A stretch of DNA of 64,000 bases from Gorsachius magnificus. Its lineage: Eukaryota; Chordata; Aves; Pelecaniformes; Ardeidae. The position numbers and the translations under genes are program-made. The notes below the pieces were generated by a model. It saw nothing but the letters and a program-made list of their open reading frames with translations. It was not told where the DNA came from and did no database searches. How positions within the stretch are numbered: the stretch's first letter is position 1; each line of letters starts with the position of its first letter. Positions 11,348 through 23,600 of this stretch are shown piece after piece. The DNA lies in assembly GCA_034008185.1 (NCBI GenBank), contig CM067081.1:21885821-21949820 (forward strand), in the 5' to 3' direction.

Positions 11348-13945
11348 TACAATGAGGGTGGTGAAACACGTTGCCCAGAGAGGTAGTGGAGGCCCCATCC
11401 TACATGTCTACTACAGACCGCCAGATCAAGAGGAGCCGACTGACGAAGCGTTCTTCCTCCAACTCCGGGAGGCTTTGTGCTCGCAGGCTCTCGTCCTGCT
11501 GGGGGACTTCAACCACCTGACATCTGCTGGAAAAGCAACACGGCAAGCTGTAGGCAATCCAGCAGGTTTCTCGAATGCATTGAGGACAACTTCTTAAGCC
11601 AGGTAATAGACAGCCCTACCCGAGGGGATGCGATACTGGACCTGGTGGTCACCAATGCAAGTGAGCTCGTCGGAAATGTCAAGATCGGAGGCAGCTTGGG
11701 TTGCAGTGATCATGCGCTGGTAGAGCTCACGCTCCAGAGGGAAATGGGAAGAACAAAGAGTATAGTCAGGACCCTGAATTTTAGAAAAGCAAACTTCCAG
11801 CTCCTCAAGGAGATAGTCAGAAGGACTCCCTGGGAAACGGTCCTCAGGGACAGGGGAACAGAACAGAGCTGGCAGATCTTTAAGGATGTGATCCACAGAG
11901 CGCAAGAGCTCTCGATCCCCACGTGTAAGAAATCGGGCAAAGAAGGGAAGAGACCGGCATGGCTGAGACGAGAGATGCTGGTCAAACTAAGGAGGAAGAG
12001 GGAACTGCACAGGCAGTGGAAGCAGGGACAGGCATCCTGGGAAGAGTATAGGGACGCGGTCCGGTTGTGTAGGAATGGGGTCAGGAAAGCCAAGGCTCAG
12101 CTGGAGCTAAACTTGGCTAGGGATGCAAAGAATAACAAGAAGGGTTTCTACAGGTATATCAGCCGGAAAAGGATGGTTAAAGAAAGCGTACCCCCGCTGA
12201 TGAGCGAGACTGGCAAGCTGGTAACAGCACATGAGGAGAAGGCTGAGGTACTCAACAACTTTTTTGCCTCAGTCTTCACTGGGAACCTCTCTCCTCACGC
12301 CACCCGAGTTGATGGATGGCATGAGGGGGACTGGGAGGGCAAAACCCTTCCTGCTGTAGGAGAAGATCAGGTTCGTGACCACCTGAGGAACCTGAACGCA
12401 CATAAGTCCATGGGACCTGATGAGATGCATCCCAGAGTCCTGAGGGAATTGGCCGATGTAGTCGCCAAGCCACTCTCCATGATATTTGAAAAGTCATGGC
12501 AGTCAGGTGAAGTCCCTGGTAACTGGAAAAAGGGAAACATTGTGCCCATTTTCAAAAAGGGTAGAAAGGAAGACCCTGGGAACTACCGACCTGTCAGCCT
12601 CACCTCTGTGCCTGGGAAGATCATGGAACAGATCCTCCTAGAAGCTATGCTAAGGCACATGGAGGCCAGGCAGATAATTCAAGATAGCCAGCATGGCTTC
12701 ACCAAGGGCAAGTCCTGCCTGACAAACCTAGTGACTTTCTATGATGCTGTGACAGCATCAGTGGACAAGGAAAAATCAATGGATGTCATCTATCTGGACT
12801 TCTGCAAAGCCTTTGACACGGTCCCCCACAACATCCTTCTCTCTAAATTGGAGAGCTATGGATTTGATGGGTGGACTGTTCGGTGGATAAGGAACTGGCT
12901 GGATGGCCGCATCCAGAGGGTAGTGGTCAATGGCTCGATGTCCGGATGGAGACCGGTGACGAGGGCTGTCCCTCAGGGGTCCGTACTGGGACCGGTGCTG
13001 TTTAATATATTCATCAATGACTTAGACAGCGAGATTGAATGCACCCTCAGCAAGTTTGCGGATGACACCAAACTGAGTGGTGCGGTTGACGCACCAGAAG
13101 GACGGGATGTCATCCAGAGAGACCTGGACAGGCTGGAGAGCTGGGCCTGTGTGAAACTCATGAGGTTCAACAAGGCCAAGTGCAAGGTCCTGCACCTGGG
13201 TTGGCGTAACCCCCAGTATCAGTACAGGCTGGGGGAAGAAAGGATCGAGAGCAGCCCTGCCGAGAGGGACTTGGGCGTGCTGGTGGATGAAAAGCTGGAC
13301 ATGAGCCGGCAATGTGCGCTGGTGGCCCAGAAGGCCAACCGTACTCTGGGCTGCATCAGGAGAAGCGTGGCCAGCAGGTTGAGGGAGGTGATTCTGCCCC
13401 TCTACTCTGCTCTGGTGAGACCTCACCTGGAGTCCTGCGTCCAGCTCTGGAGCCCTCAGCACAAGAAGGACATGGAACTGTTGGAGCGGGTCCAGAGGAG
13501 GGCCAAAAAGATGATCCGAGGGCTGGAGCACCTCTCTTACGAGGACAGGCTGAGGGAGTTGGGGTTGTTCAGCCTGGAGAAGAGAAGGCTGCGGGGAGAC
13601 CTGATTACGGCCTTTCAGTACCTAAAGGGGGCCTATAGGAAAGATGGGGAAAATCTTTTTAGTAGGGCCAGCTGTGACAGGACAAGGGGTAATGGCTTTA
13701 AACTAAACCAGGGTGGATTTAGACTGGATATAAGGAGGAAATTCTTTACAACGAGGGTAGTGAAACACTGGAACGGGTTGCCCAGAGAGGTGGTGGAGGC
13801 CCCATCCCTGGGAACATTCAAGGCCAGGTTGGATGGGGCTCTGAGCAACCTGATCTAGTTAGCAGTGTCCCTGCTCACTGCAGGGGGGTTGGACTAGATG
13901 ACCTCTAGGGGTCCCTTCCAACCCAAAACATTCTATGATTCTATG
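11348..13945 (+). mobile_element. CR1 LINE, 5'-truncated, with near-complete ORF2
   Basis: Chicken-repeat-1 type non-LTR retrotransposon. From about 11401 the sequence enters the end of the endonuclease domain ([21 protein letters not shown]). It runs through the reverse transcriptase to a stop at 13858, then a short 3' UTR with GGGGTTGGACTAGATGACCT and the CR1 terminal repeats ATTCTATGATTCTATG. The first ~53 bases (11348-11400) instead resemble the element's own 3' part. The 5' UTR, ORF1 and most of the endonuclease are missing, the usual result of incomplete target-primed reverse transcription. The copy is well preserved and probably fairly young. Confidence 0.93.
11401..13858 (+). pseudogene. 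CR1 ORF2 remnant: end of endonuclease plus full reverse transcriptase
   Basis: The remnant encodes the end of the apurinic-type endonuclease, then the reverse transcriptase that copies CR1 RNA at a nicked target. A frame starting at 11477 is open for 793 codons, but its first dozen residues are out of frame with the true protein. One base is missing in the C-run near 11514, separating the endonuclease end (LVLLGDFNH) from [12 protein letters not shown] landmarks in order are [62 protein letters not shown] (motif A Asp), [20 protein letters not shown] (motif B), [10 protein letters not shown] (catalytic DD) and a C-terminal region ending LDGALSNLI. Without ORF1, a complete endonuclease and a promoter it should not move by itself. 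Confidence 0.9.
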
Positions 13946-14093
13946 CTCCATCCCTGGGAAACATTCAAGGCCAGGTTGGACGGGGCTCTGAGCAACCTGA
14001 TCTAGTTAGCAGTGTCCCTGCTCACTGCAGGGGGGTTGGACTAGATGACCTCTACGGGTCCCTTCCAACCCAAAACATTCTATGATTCTATGA
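13946..14093 (+). mobile_element. Second copy of the CR1 3' end, in tandem
   Basis: A repeat of 13800-13945 beginning CTCCATCCCTGGG and ending ATTCTATGATTCTATGATT, joined directly to the tail of the first copy. By eye about four differences occur in 146 bases. It is either a local tandem duplication or a second short CR1 insertion into the first tail. Confidence 0.9.
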
Positions 14094-16290
14094 TTACCGT
14101 CAGCTGCTTTCTAGTGTGCCTTCTCTCATCACAGAACAACACCTTGGAAATAATTACACAGTAGCAAAAGTTCATCATTTGCTCTTAAAAATCGTTGCAT
14201 CTGAATGGTAGGGGATGCAGAGGTTTTTTAGATTGATTGCTGTGCTAATTACCTTTGTTAGGAGCTGAATATGGCAGTAATGACCATGAGATGGATGGTT
14301 AACAAAAGAAGATATACCCAACCTTATTAGCAGAGCAGCTTCTAGACACTTTCTCAGTCCTTCATGAGTTGGTATCCCCAAAGTCTGGGGTAGGCTCATA
14401 GGTAGAGGCCAAGGTTAACTATGCCTAGCAAATCTGCCTACTGACAGTTCACTTCAGTGTATATATTGGGCCGTCTGCCTTCTTATTTCCTGTGTGCCAG
14501 AATTTGGTATGTGCTTGGTTGTGCCAGCAAAGTCCCTCAGGAGCACCTGGAGCTCCTCCTTCCTGCCTGAAGCAGTTTCAGCTTTCCAGAAATCACTAGG
14601 AGAGAGTCAATAAGTCCTCATCATCTTGTGTTTCTCTTCGGAGTGAAACTCAGCCCTTGAAGGGCAGTGGTACTCCTTTGCTCTGCCAACCTCTGTCCTC
14701 TCAGATTTGCCCTTCTGAACTTTGCTGACAGCAGACTCCAGTGATGCAGCCACCTTCCAGCCTTCGCTTGTCTGTGGAGTGCTTTGTCCATCATTGCTGG
14801 TGGTCCACTCTGAATGCTTAAAATGTTGAAATGATTTGGGTGAAGCCTTGCACAGGCATCATCGTCGTCGTACCCTGCCAAGGTGCACAACAGAAATATA
14901 AGATGTAACATAAACAGAGGGAGAGGGTGATGGGCATGGGTCACTTTGATGCAACCTGCTGTAGGTACCAGCAGAGAGATTATCTGGGGATGCCATCCAG
15001 AGTCTATGAAGGGTGGGGGTGGGGGAGGTGTACAAACATACACGTACACTCACTCATGCATATGCACACACACACCTTTTTTTGAAACCAGAGCCTAACT
15101 ACCAAATAGTGGCAGTATGTGTGTTCTCAGCCCTACGCACTCACCTGGACAACCACAAGTCAGTTTTGACTGCAGCGAACTAAACCTAGCAGAGACCTAA
15201 GATGACAAAACCCCCCATGTTGTGCTGACAGTTTATGCGGTTTTGATGTATTCTCACAATTGCATGTTCTCTAGCTAGTTAGAATAACTGAATTTTGACA
15301 AGTAGTCAGAAACACACTAAATACTTGTTGTGTGCTTTCCTTACAGGCTACATGATGTGCCATTTTCCATTGCTGACTTTTTCATTTCTCCTTTGGTACT
15401 GTAACATAAGAAGGCCCGAATCCTTGTCCCTGTTACCAAGCACAGATCATCATGTAGCCTCTAAAAAAAAACCAAACCAAAAAAAGCAAGATAAGCAGTG
15501 CTATTTCTGTGCAAACTAAAAGCTCCACCTGATCAACTCTCAAAGAAGTTAAAAGCTGATGGTGTGGAACGATCTACAGGATTTAGCCTGACTGCTGAAG
15601 CATGAAATATAAATGCACAAATGAGCTCACCATGGCCAGATGAATTGCAGGCTCCTTAGAAAGCCAATTGATCACAACGTCCTGCTCCAGTGTTTGCTCA
15701 AGGTATGTTTTTCGGTCATCCGATCTACCCCACTAAGTGCTCAGACTGTGCCTTTCACTTTGATATTGGAGCACTCAGCACACCTCCCGCTGCAGCAGCA
15801 GCAGCACTTGGGAGGCCTGGGAAACTCTCAGCTTTGAGGTGAACCAAGAAACAGAGGTAAGAGCTCAGACATTGGAAGGAGGGGGAAAGAATTGGCAAAC
15901 CCAACTATTCTGCCAGCATCTGAACTCACCAAAGCATTTTTGATTAAAAGATTTCAGCAAAGTATGTTATTTTGTGTCTCGGTGAAACATGTTTTTTGAC
16001 GCAGCCTGGAGCAGGAAGGCCATGCACACGCCTTTCAGATGTGGTCCCCTGCTCTGTCGGAATAACAAGAAATGAAAAACTTCCCTGAATCAGAGCAGTA
16101 AGCTGCATCTCCAGCAGCGTTGTCCATTGCTCTTAACAAGCAGGCAGGTAAGCCTGTACACACACATTTACAGAACATGCCTTTTGGGTGAACCCTTTCA
16201 AAAGGTTCTGCTTTTGTGCAAAAGAAAATAAAATTTAATCCTCCTTACCTAAACTACAGTACTTAAGTCACCCTCCTGTCTTAGCAGGAG
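14094..16290. other. Intergenic sequence between the CR1 and the SPATA13 3' region
   Basis: No exon is recognised. It holds short low-complexity pieces: GGGTGGGGGTGGGGG near 15014 and CACACACACAC near 15065. Minus-strand frames at 14621-15053 cover these and look like chance. Confidence 0.5.
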
Positions 16291-19200
16291 CTTTATTAAC
16301 AGAAGCTGCATTTGCATTTACTTCCAAGGGGTACTGTGGGAGAGCTGTCTGCCAGGACAAGGTAAAGCACAGTGATGGCAGATGCACATGGCTGGGACTG
16401 TAGCAAGGATGGGTTTTGCCTGAATGATGAAGACTTCAATCCCGGAATCAGGTTTAGTAGTTGTTAAAATGAACATGTGCTGGGAAGTACTGTAGCTGTT
16501 ACTGGAAAACCAAGAGAGAAGGGTGCGATGTTTTTTGCTTTAAAATAGTAAGTATGACAGTTGATAAATTTTTGCATCACAGAGGATATTTTGTAGACAA
16601 TAAAAAAACCCACAACAATTTTAAAACTGCACAATAAAGTTTTATAAGACACAGCTGAGGAACTTCAGCTTTGTACATTATTTAATTCAAACACATAAAA
16701 TAAGAGAAAAATAATGGGAATGTAAGTTTGTAATTATTTCCAGAAAATAGATTCATTTGACAAACAGTGTTCCAAGAGTAAATAAACCTTGTAATGCAGT
16801 TACTTCAGAACAAATGCACAGCAAGGTACTGCAGTCCTATACATTGTACTTCAGCTGTCAACAGCCAATTCGTCTGCTCCGTAGCCAGGACACTTCATTT
16901 ATACAACATGTGTAACAGCACACAGATGGGACGATGCACAAAGCAATGTATGTAAGATAAAATGTTACAAAACACTTGTCAAAATAAAATAATATATGCA
17001 AGTCATCCCTAGTATTTACAACAAATAGTTTTAAATTAGAGATCGTTCAGAAGGCATCTCCTACATAGAGCTGCCACACATATAGAAAAAAAAGCAGAAA
17101 GGCAGTCAAAGAAAGGTACGGTGTTAGTTATGGCTAAAGACCTTTGGCTCCAAAACTCTGTTATAATTATTTTCAAAAGACAACTAAAATGTGGAACATT
17201 TGAGTAGTCTGTCTTTGAATGCCGTTATTACACTGACCACTAAAACTCAATGTGAAATTTAGCATGGCAAGAGCCACTTGTAAAACAATCTTATTATTTT
17301 ATACATCAAATGCTCTGAGAAGGGAACTTTGAGGACAATTATATTTTACTGCATCTCATGCATGAAGTCTGAGGTTATCTGCTCAATGGGCCATCGGGAA
17401 GGCTCTGGCTGTGCTTTATCTAAATGAGGCACAAACGTGCTTAGTAGTTGCCCTGGAGCTTTTTATAGTAACTTCAAGCATGCAAAAGCCAGGGGAAAAA
17501 GAACAGATGTTGCTGTCACACCTTTCTGATCATGTGTAAGTTTTGCCATCAGAAGGAGGATCAGGGCAAGAGTTGCTAGAATACAAGCTTCTACATTTTA
17601 GTTGCAACTCTTTTTCCCATAGACTCTAAAGTCAGGCTGAGCCCCAAATATTTGTCCTAATTGTTGGACAATGCAATTGTATGGTTTCATTTAACTATAA
17701 TTTGTTTGAAAGATGGTGGTGTAGTCTAAATCTGGCCTGTCTTGTTGTATTTTATCTTAATCTGTGGCAAGGTCAGATTGCAAAGAAAGACACAGAGAAC
17801 ATTACAAAACAGCCATGTCTATATGTAGGGTACTGTATGTAAAACTGTCCTGAGTAATCTGCACCATGAAACATTTGGTTTTTATCTCTCTGAAATTCAC
17901 TTCTTGAGAAAAAAACCTGCTGCATCCAACACCGTATGCAAACATTTCTGTTCATTTTTAGGGCTAAGGCACCAGCACTACTACGTGGGAAGAGCCTTCA
18001 TGGGCACTGACATGTTAAAAGTTCATCATACATCCCAAACCCTCCTTTTTTTTCCAGCACTCCGCAGAACCGAACCTGTGTTCAGGTCCAGCTGGGAAAG
18101 TTTCTAGGTGAGCACTGCAATCCAACTTCAGGCCTTTTTTTGCATTTAGAACAAGTCTTTCAAAATGTGATTATGAAAAACATCATCTCCACTTCCACAG
18201 TACGGTCATCACTTTGGTTTGCAGGCCTGAATGTGGCAAGTACCCACAAAAATGGGTATGTAAGAAACACAAAAGGGTTACTCATTTAAGGGGAAGGGCA
18301 TGAGTCCATGCCTGCATTTGGAAGTCTGTTCCTTGTGTTTAAGTTGAGCATTTAGAATTATCTTTTAAAAAAATCTGAACAGAAATGACTTGTTTTAAAC
18401 ATCAAAAGAAAAATACAACCCAGCCAACTTTTTCCACTAACTTCCCTGTGCATTTTCTTTAAGGTGGATCGTTGAAAATGTCAGTGCATATTTCCAGTTC
18501 TTAACTGTTTCATCTTCCATTGCTACGGGAAAGCACAAGCAATGAAGTTCACTATGCAGTGAACAATTTGGCTGAGCATCACCAGACTGTGCATTATTGC
18601 TGAGCTATATACACAAGACATTTGAAATGTACAGTTGTCAAAAGATGTCATTTAAAATCAAAACCACAAACATGGGCTTTGCAGAAGTTGCCACAAAGTT
18701 ATCAAATCACAAAATCTAGTGACTAAGTGGGCTTCACAACATTGACGATAAATAAAAATATAGAGGTAACAATAGTAGTAGGAACAAATACGTTTAAAAT
18801 AAGGCTTTTTTACATTGTTGTTAAGATGCCTGGCCTCTAGCCCCTTGTTTGTTCTTCATATATTACAGATTCATGCAAAGCTGATTGTGTCCATTGTCAA
18901 AGAATACCCTTGGATCTATCCTTATCATCCGATAATGCCCCTGATCAGCAGCATAGGATAAAGTATTGTAAAGACATTCATAGCAAATAAGTTCTGAAAC
19001 ATATGGAGTCTTTCTTTCCTTCCATATTACCAGCAGTCTTGTCATCCTTAATGAGAGCTATTGAGCAGAAATCATAGAATCATAGAATGTTATGGGTTGG
19101 AAGGGACCCCTAGAGGTCATCTAGTCCAACCCCAATGATCAGTGCTGCAAATATCAAGATCCTGTTTCTTCCTGGTGGCTTTTTAAAAGTTCTTCTCCCA

Positions 19201-20465
19201 AATCAACTTCATGTCATAGGCAAATCATAGCAATGCAAACCACGTATTGCATATGCTGGCCAGAGCTGACCTTAATCGAGTCAGGTTCTTCCCCTTCCAA
19301 TACAGATTGACGACTGAGACAAAAATCCATCTCTGGTCCACACAATTTCTCTGCCCCTTCCAGTAAGCATTCCTCTTTCTTTGTGGAGACACAATTGGTC
19401 AAAACCCATTGTCAGTTGACTGTGTATGAGAAGCATGGATCCAGACCGCTTCAATATATTTACATTACCATTCATCCATTTTCTAAGTCAAGTTATATGA
19501 ATACAAAGTGTGAGAACTATGTAGCATAGCCAGCAGTCAGCACATACTATCTAAACTCTGACTTTGTACATTCACATTATTTAATTAGAAAATTAAAAAA
19601 AATACTTTTTACACAGAGAAATAAGCATATTGGAAATATAAAGAAGCGTCTCTCAGGCAAAGAAGTGCGCAAAAAGTGATATAAAAGCTCTACACTGAAG
19701 AGCACATGTGCATGCAGTGTATTGCTGTGAAAGTAATCCATCTGAGATGCCCTGGGCTCCTCTTGTCTCCACTTGCATGCAATAAATGCACATATCGTTA
19801 ATAGTCCATTTCACACTCTCTTCATGTTTCTATATGACAGAATAAAATTTCCCTGTTCCAATCTGGAATACGGTAAGGCCTTGCGGGATGTTCTCCTGCT
19901 ATTTGGCAATTTAATAGAAAAAGACAGGAAGGATGAGGGTCCACTAAATTCTGCAACAGCTGGTTAATCGCATGGGATGCCTCCACCTGATCTTGATGGG
20001 TGGTCTCTGCTCAGTGCTCCAAAAGGAAGGAGAAAACTCTCTTAAGATTCCTTGCCAATATACCCCTAAGGAAAAAAATCCTCCCTATACTAAATTTGGC
20101 CATCAGTGTAAGGTTAGGAGAAATGAAATGTTACAATGACCTGCATGATTCCATCACTACTTCAACATAACTCAGAAACAGAGATCAAATACTGCTGCTT
20201 CAGAGTAACAGCAAGTTGTCTTCTTCAGAAAGGAGACTACTCTTCACCAGCAATGTTGACACTTGGCAACATTGCCTTCAGAGCAGTCTTGAGGACCTTC
20301 ATTCTTCTTCTATACAAAGGTTGTATTTCTGGCTCACGGGAGCCCAAGGTTTTCTCTCCAAAACTGGAGATTCACTGAGCTCAAATAAGCTTAACCATGT
20401 CTCCAGGATTCTTCTCTGGAGTAAGTCTCCCTCTGTGCCAATGTCCTTCCCAGGTCCTTGGCCTC
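16291..20465 (-). other. Probable SPATA13 3' UTR and downstream flank
   Basis: This follows the SPATA13 stop on the minus strand. It is AT-rich, with no coding exon. Minus-strand polyadenylation candidates are AATAAA at 16292-16297 and ATTAAA near 16681. The human gene has a 3' UTR of several kb, so a UTR reaching about 16.3-16.7 kb is possible but not shown. A CR1 tail lies inside at 19071-19133. Confidence 0.4.
19071..19133 (-). mobile_element. CR1 3'-end fragment (63 bp)
   Basis: Reads ATCATAGAATCATAGAATG followed by the complement of GGGGTTGGACTAGATGACCT, so the element points along the minus strand, the same way as SPATA13. It is one of the shortest CR1 copies here, a heavily 5'-truncated insertion. 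Confidence 0.9.
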
Positions 20466-20647
20466 TCACTTTTTAAAGGGGGTGAGTTTGTTGAAGGTAT
20501 GCCAGAAGAGGGATGGCTTCCGCTTGGGTTCTGCCAGGGCAAAAACCTGCTGCTGCGGGATGCTGGTAGGCACAGTTATGTGGCGCTGATGAATGGGATG
20601 CAGGCTTTGGTGTGGAGGAGGCACGGGACACCCGTTATAGCTTACAC
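20466..20647 (-). CDS. SPATA13: SPATA13 last coding exon (C-terminal tail and stop)
   Basis: The acceptor CCTTTTGCAG|GTGTAA opens a frame that ends in TGA at 20466-20468. It reads [20 protein letters not shown] then [20 protein letters not shown] then [19 protein letters not shown], nearly the same as human. The C-terminal tail has been implicated in autoinhibition and partner binding in ASEF2. Confidence 0.94.
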
Positions 20648-23600
20648 CTGCAAAAGGAACAGTTAAGAAAGCACGTGAGTCGGCTAGCAGAGCAGACCAT
20701 GGGACAAATTCAGTGGTCAATAAAGCCAGCATGAATGTTGCCATGATCTTGAATAGAAGCACCACTAAAGATTACCTTGTCTGATGTTAGCCTTTTTAAT
20801 TGCTGCATTGATTTGGCTTAAGAAGATAATAATACCAGTAAAAATAACATTACAGAATTTTTGCACAAGTAAATTCTGGTATTTCAGTGGAATGACTTAA
20901 CACAGTAGATACTCGTATTTTAGGCAACTCTCAAAATAAGGCTGGGTAAAATTGCTACCAACAAAAATGTTATTTCTTTGATTTGGAAAATACTTTTCCA
21001 GGCTAATGTTCTCAGACTTTGACATTTGTGCATTCTGAACAGAATCTTCTGATCACAATTTTCAGCCACTCCCCTGAAAATCCGGCCAGGTTTCATAGAT
21101 ATCTAGTGATTGATAAAGAGAAAATGCTTTAATAATATTAATTCCAGGGAGCAAAGGACTACTTAGCATCAACGCCTTCACTGCTAAATTCAGAGTTAAT
21201 CTGGTCCCACTTGCTCAATTTATTCTTTCAACACAAGAGAGATTCACCCAAATTTGACTTTAAGATGGAAAAGGACAAAATCATAACACATTTTCTGAGA
21301 GAGAAAAGGAATAAAAAAGCTGTTTCCAGAGAAACACATTTCTAGTCCATCCTTCCTTCTAGACTAGGACAGAAGGAAGCCATTTTGAGTGTGTTATCAT
21401 AAATACAGCAACACATGGCTTGCAAAAACAAATTTAGGATATTTTAAACAAAGCACAGAATTGCTAAAGAAGAACAAGCCATTTGAGTAAAAGCAAAGGA
21501 AGGAATCGGTAACCCTCACTTCTAATTTAATCTCTGCATGCATTTTCTTAAATCCTTAAATAAACCACTCGCCTTACCTGTTGAGTTTCTTCTCTAATAA
21601 AGAGAATACTGACTTGCCTGTCTGAAGGAGACTGGGGAGCTGATTTAGTAGACAGTTTACAAAGGTATGGGAATTCGATATTGAAATACAGGTTAATGGA
21701 AATTATTTGAACATCATGTAAACCATGAATTTTTTTTTTAAAGATCAAAGAACTCGACCATAGCCAGATTGTGCTATTTCCTAACATAAAGAACACTGGA
21801 ACACATAAGAACATAAAGCAATTCTGAACACCCACCTTTAATTTTTCCATGCCTTGATTTACGGGCATTCTGCATGGCTTGTTTCTTCTGGTTTTCTGAG
21901 ATTTCCATTCCTATGTCAAAGCATAAATTAGAGCACTGGTATAAAAATATTGTATCTAATACCTGATTACTTTAAATTAAAACAAATAAGTAAGCTATAT
22001 TTTAAATAACCTTAAAAAATCTTAATAGCAATACACCTGAAGTTTTTAGAAGTATGTTTTATTTTGTCATATAAATTTAAAGATAGTTTTTCACTAGGAT
22101 AAAAGTAAGGAGCATTAATTTTATGTAGATTACTGGGAAAAGTGGTTTCTGCAAATGGCAATCACTGGGGAACTAACCACAGAACAGGTTCTTTTCATAG
22201 GTAAATCCAGATAACAAGAGATTAAAAAAAAAGGTGTAAATTAACGCTTCTGAAAGTTACAAGCCACCAATAGATGACAAATGCAGAATCTGTTTTTTTC
22301 ACTCTGAGCTAACAAATTGAAGTCACTGGTATTGCAGTAGTACAAATTTGGGAAGCATTCCCTCCCCTTGGAGAAGACAGTATCACATAATCTGCCAGAC
22401 ACAGATGTGGGCTGTGATGGGGTTGTGGCTGCATCAGACTGGGCTGGATCCCTCGATCCGGTTTCTCCTGTACTTGTTTGCATATTTGTGTGACTTACAT
22501 GATGGTAGAGTATGTGGTCAACCCAATGCTATTTACTACCACGTGATAGGTGTATGACTGATCTGTGCCGAGTACAGAGATGCCAGAGACCTGCTATGAA
22601 AGGTGACAGCAGTCATTGGTGTCATTTGGAGCCCACCTACAGGTGCTCCAGTCTCCTCCCCCTGTGTACAAGACAGGCTGGAAAAGACCTTTAAGATCAT
22701 CAAGTCCAACCGTTAACTAACCCTGCCATCCCACTAAACCATGTCTCTTAAGCACCTCACCTACCCATCTTTTAAATACCTCCAGGGATGGGGACTCAAC
22801 CACTTGCCTGGGAAGCCCATTCCAATGCTTGACAACCCTTTCAGTGAAGAAATTTTTCCTGGTAACAGATGATAGGACGAGGGGGAATGGCTTGAAGCTG
22901 CGCCAGGGCAGGTTTAGGCTAGACATTAGGAAAAACTTCTTCACCGAGAGGGTTGTCAGGCTCTGGAATGGGCTGCCCAGGGAGGTGGTGGAGTCCTCAT
23001 CCCTGGAGGTCTTTAAAAGAAGGATAGATGAGGTGCTTAGGGACATGGTTTAGTGGTGGGATGGCAGTGCTAGGTTAATGGTTGGACTCGATGATCTTAA
23101 AGGTCTTTTCCAACCGAGGTGATTCTATGATTCTATTAATGTCCAACCTAAACCTGCCCTGGTGCAACTTCAGACCATTTCCTCTTGTCCTATCACTCGT
23201 TACCTGGGAGAAGACCCCCACCTCACTACAGCCTCCTGTCAGGCAGTTGTAGAGGGTGATCAGGTCTCCCCTCAGCCTCCTTTTTTCCAAGCTAAACAAC
23301 CCCAGTTCCCTCAGCCGCTCCTCATCAGACTTGTGCTCCAGACCCCTCACCAGCTTTGTTGCCCTTCTCTGTACATGTTTCAGCAACACATCTTTCCTGT
23401 AGTGAGGGCCCAAAACTGAACACAGTATTCAAGGTGCAACCTTACCAGTGCCAAGTACATGGGAAGGATGACTTCCCTACTCCTGTTGGCCACACCATTC
23501 CTGATAAAAGCCAGGATGCTGTTGGCCTTCTTGGCCACACCATTCCTGATAAAAGCCAGGATGCTGTTGGCCGCCTTGGCCACCTGGGCACACTGCTGGC

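Noticed and set aside
11352..11597. Separate 81-codon gene containing LLGDFNH
   Set aside because: It is the endonuclease end of CR1 ORF2 before the one-base deletion, not an independent gene.
13022..13531. 169-codon minus-strand open frame
   Set aside because: Antisense shadow of the CR1 reverse transcriptase.
15014..15075. G-run and CA-repeat region as a structured RNA or promoter
   Set aside because: Short simple-sequence DNA with no nearby exon or CpG enrichment.
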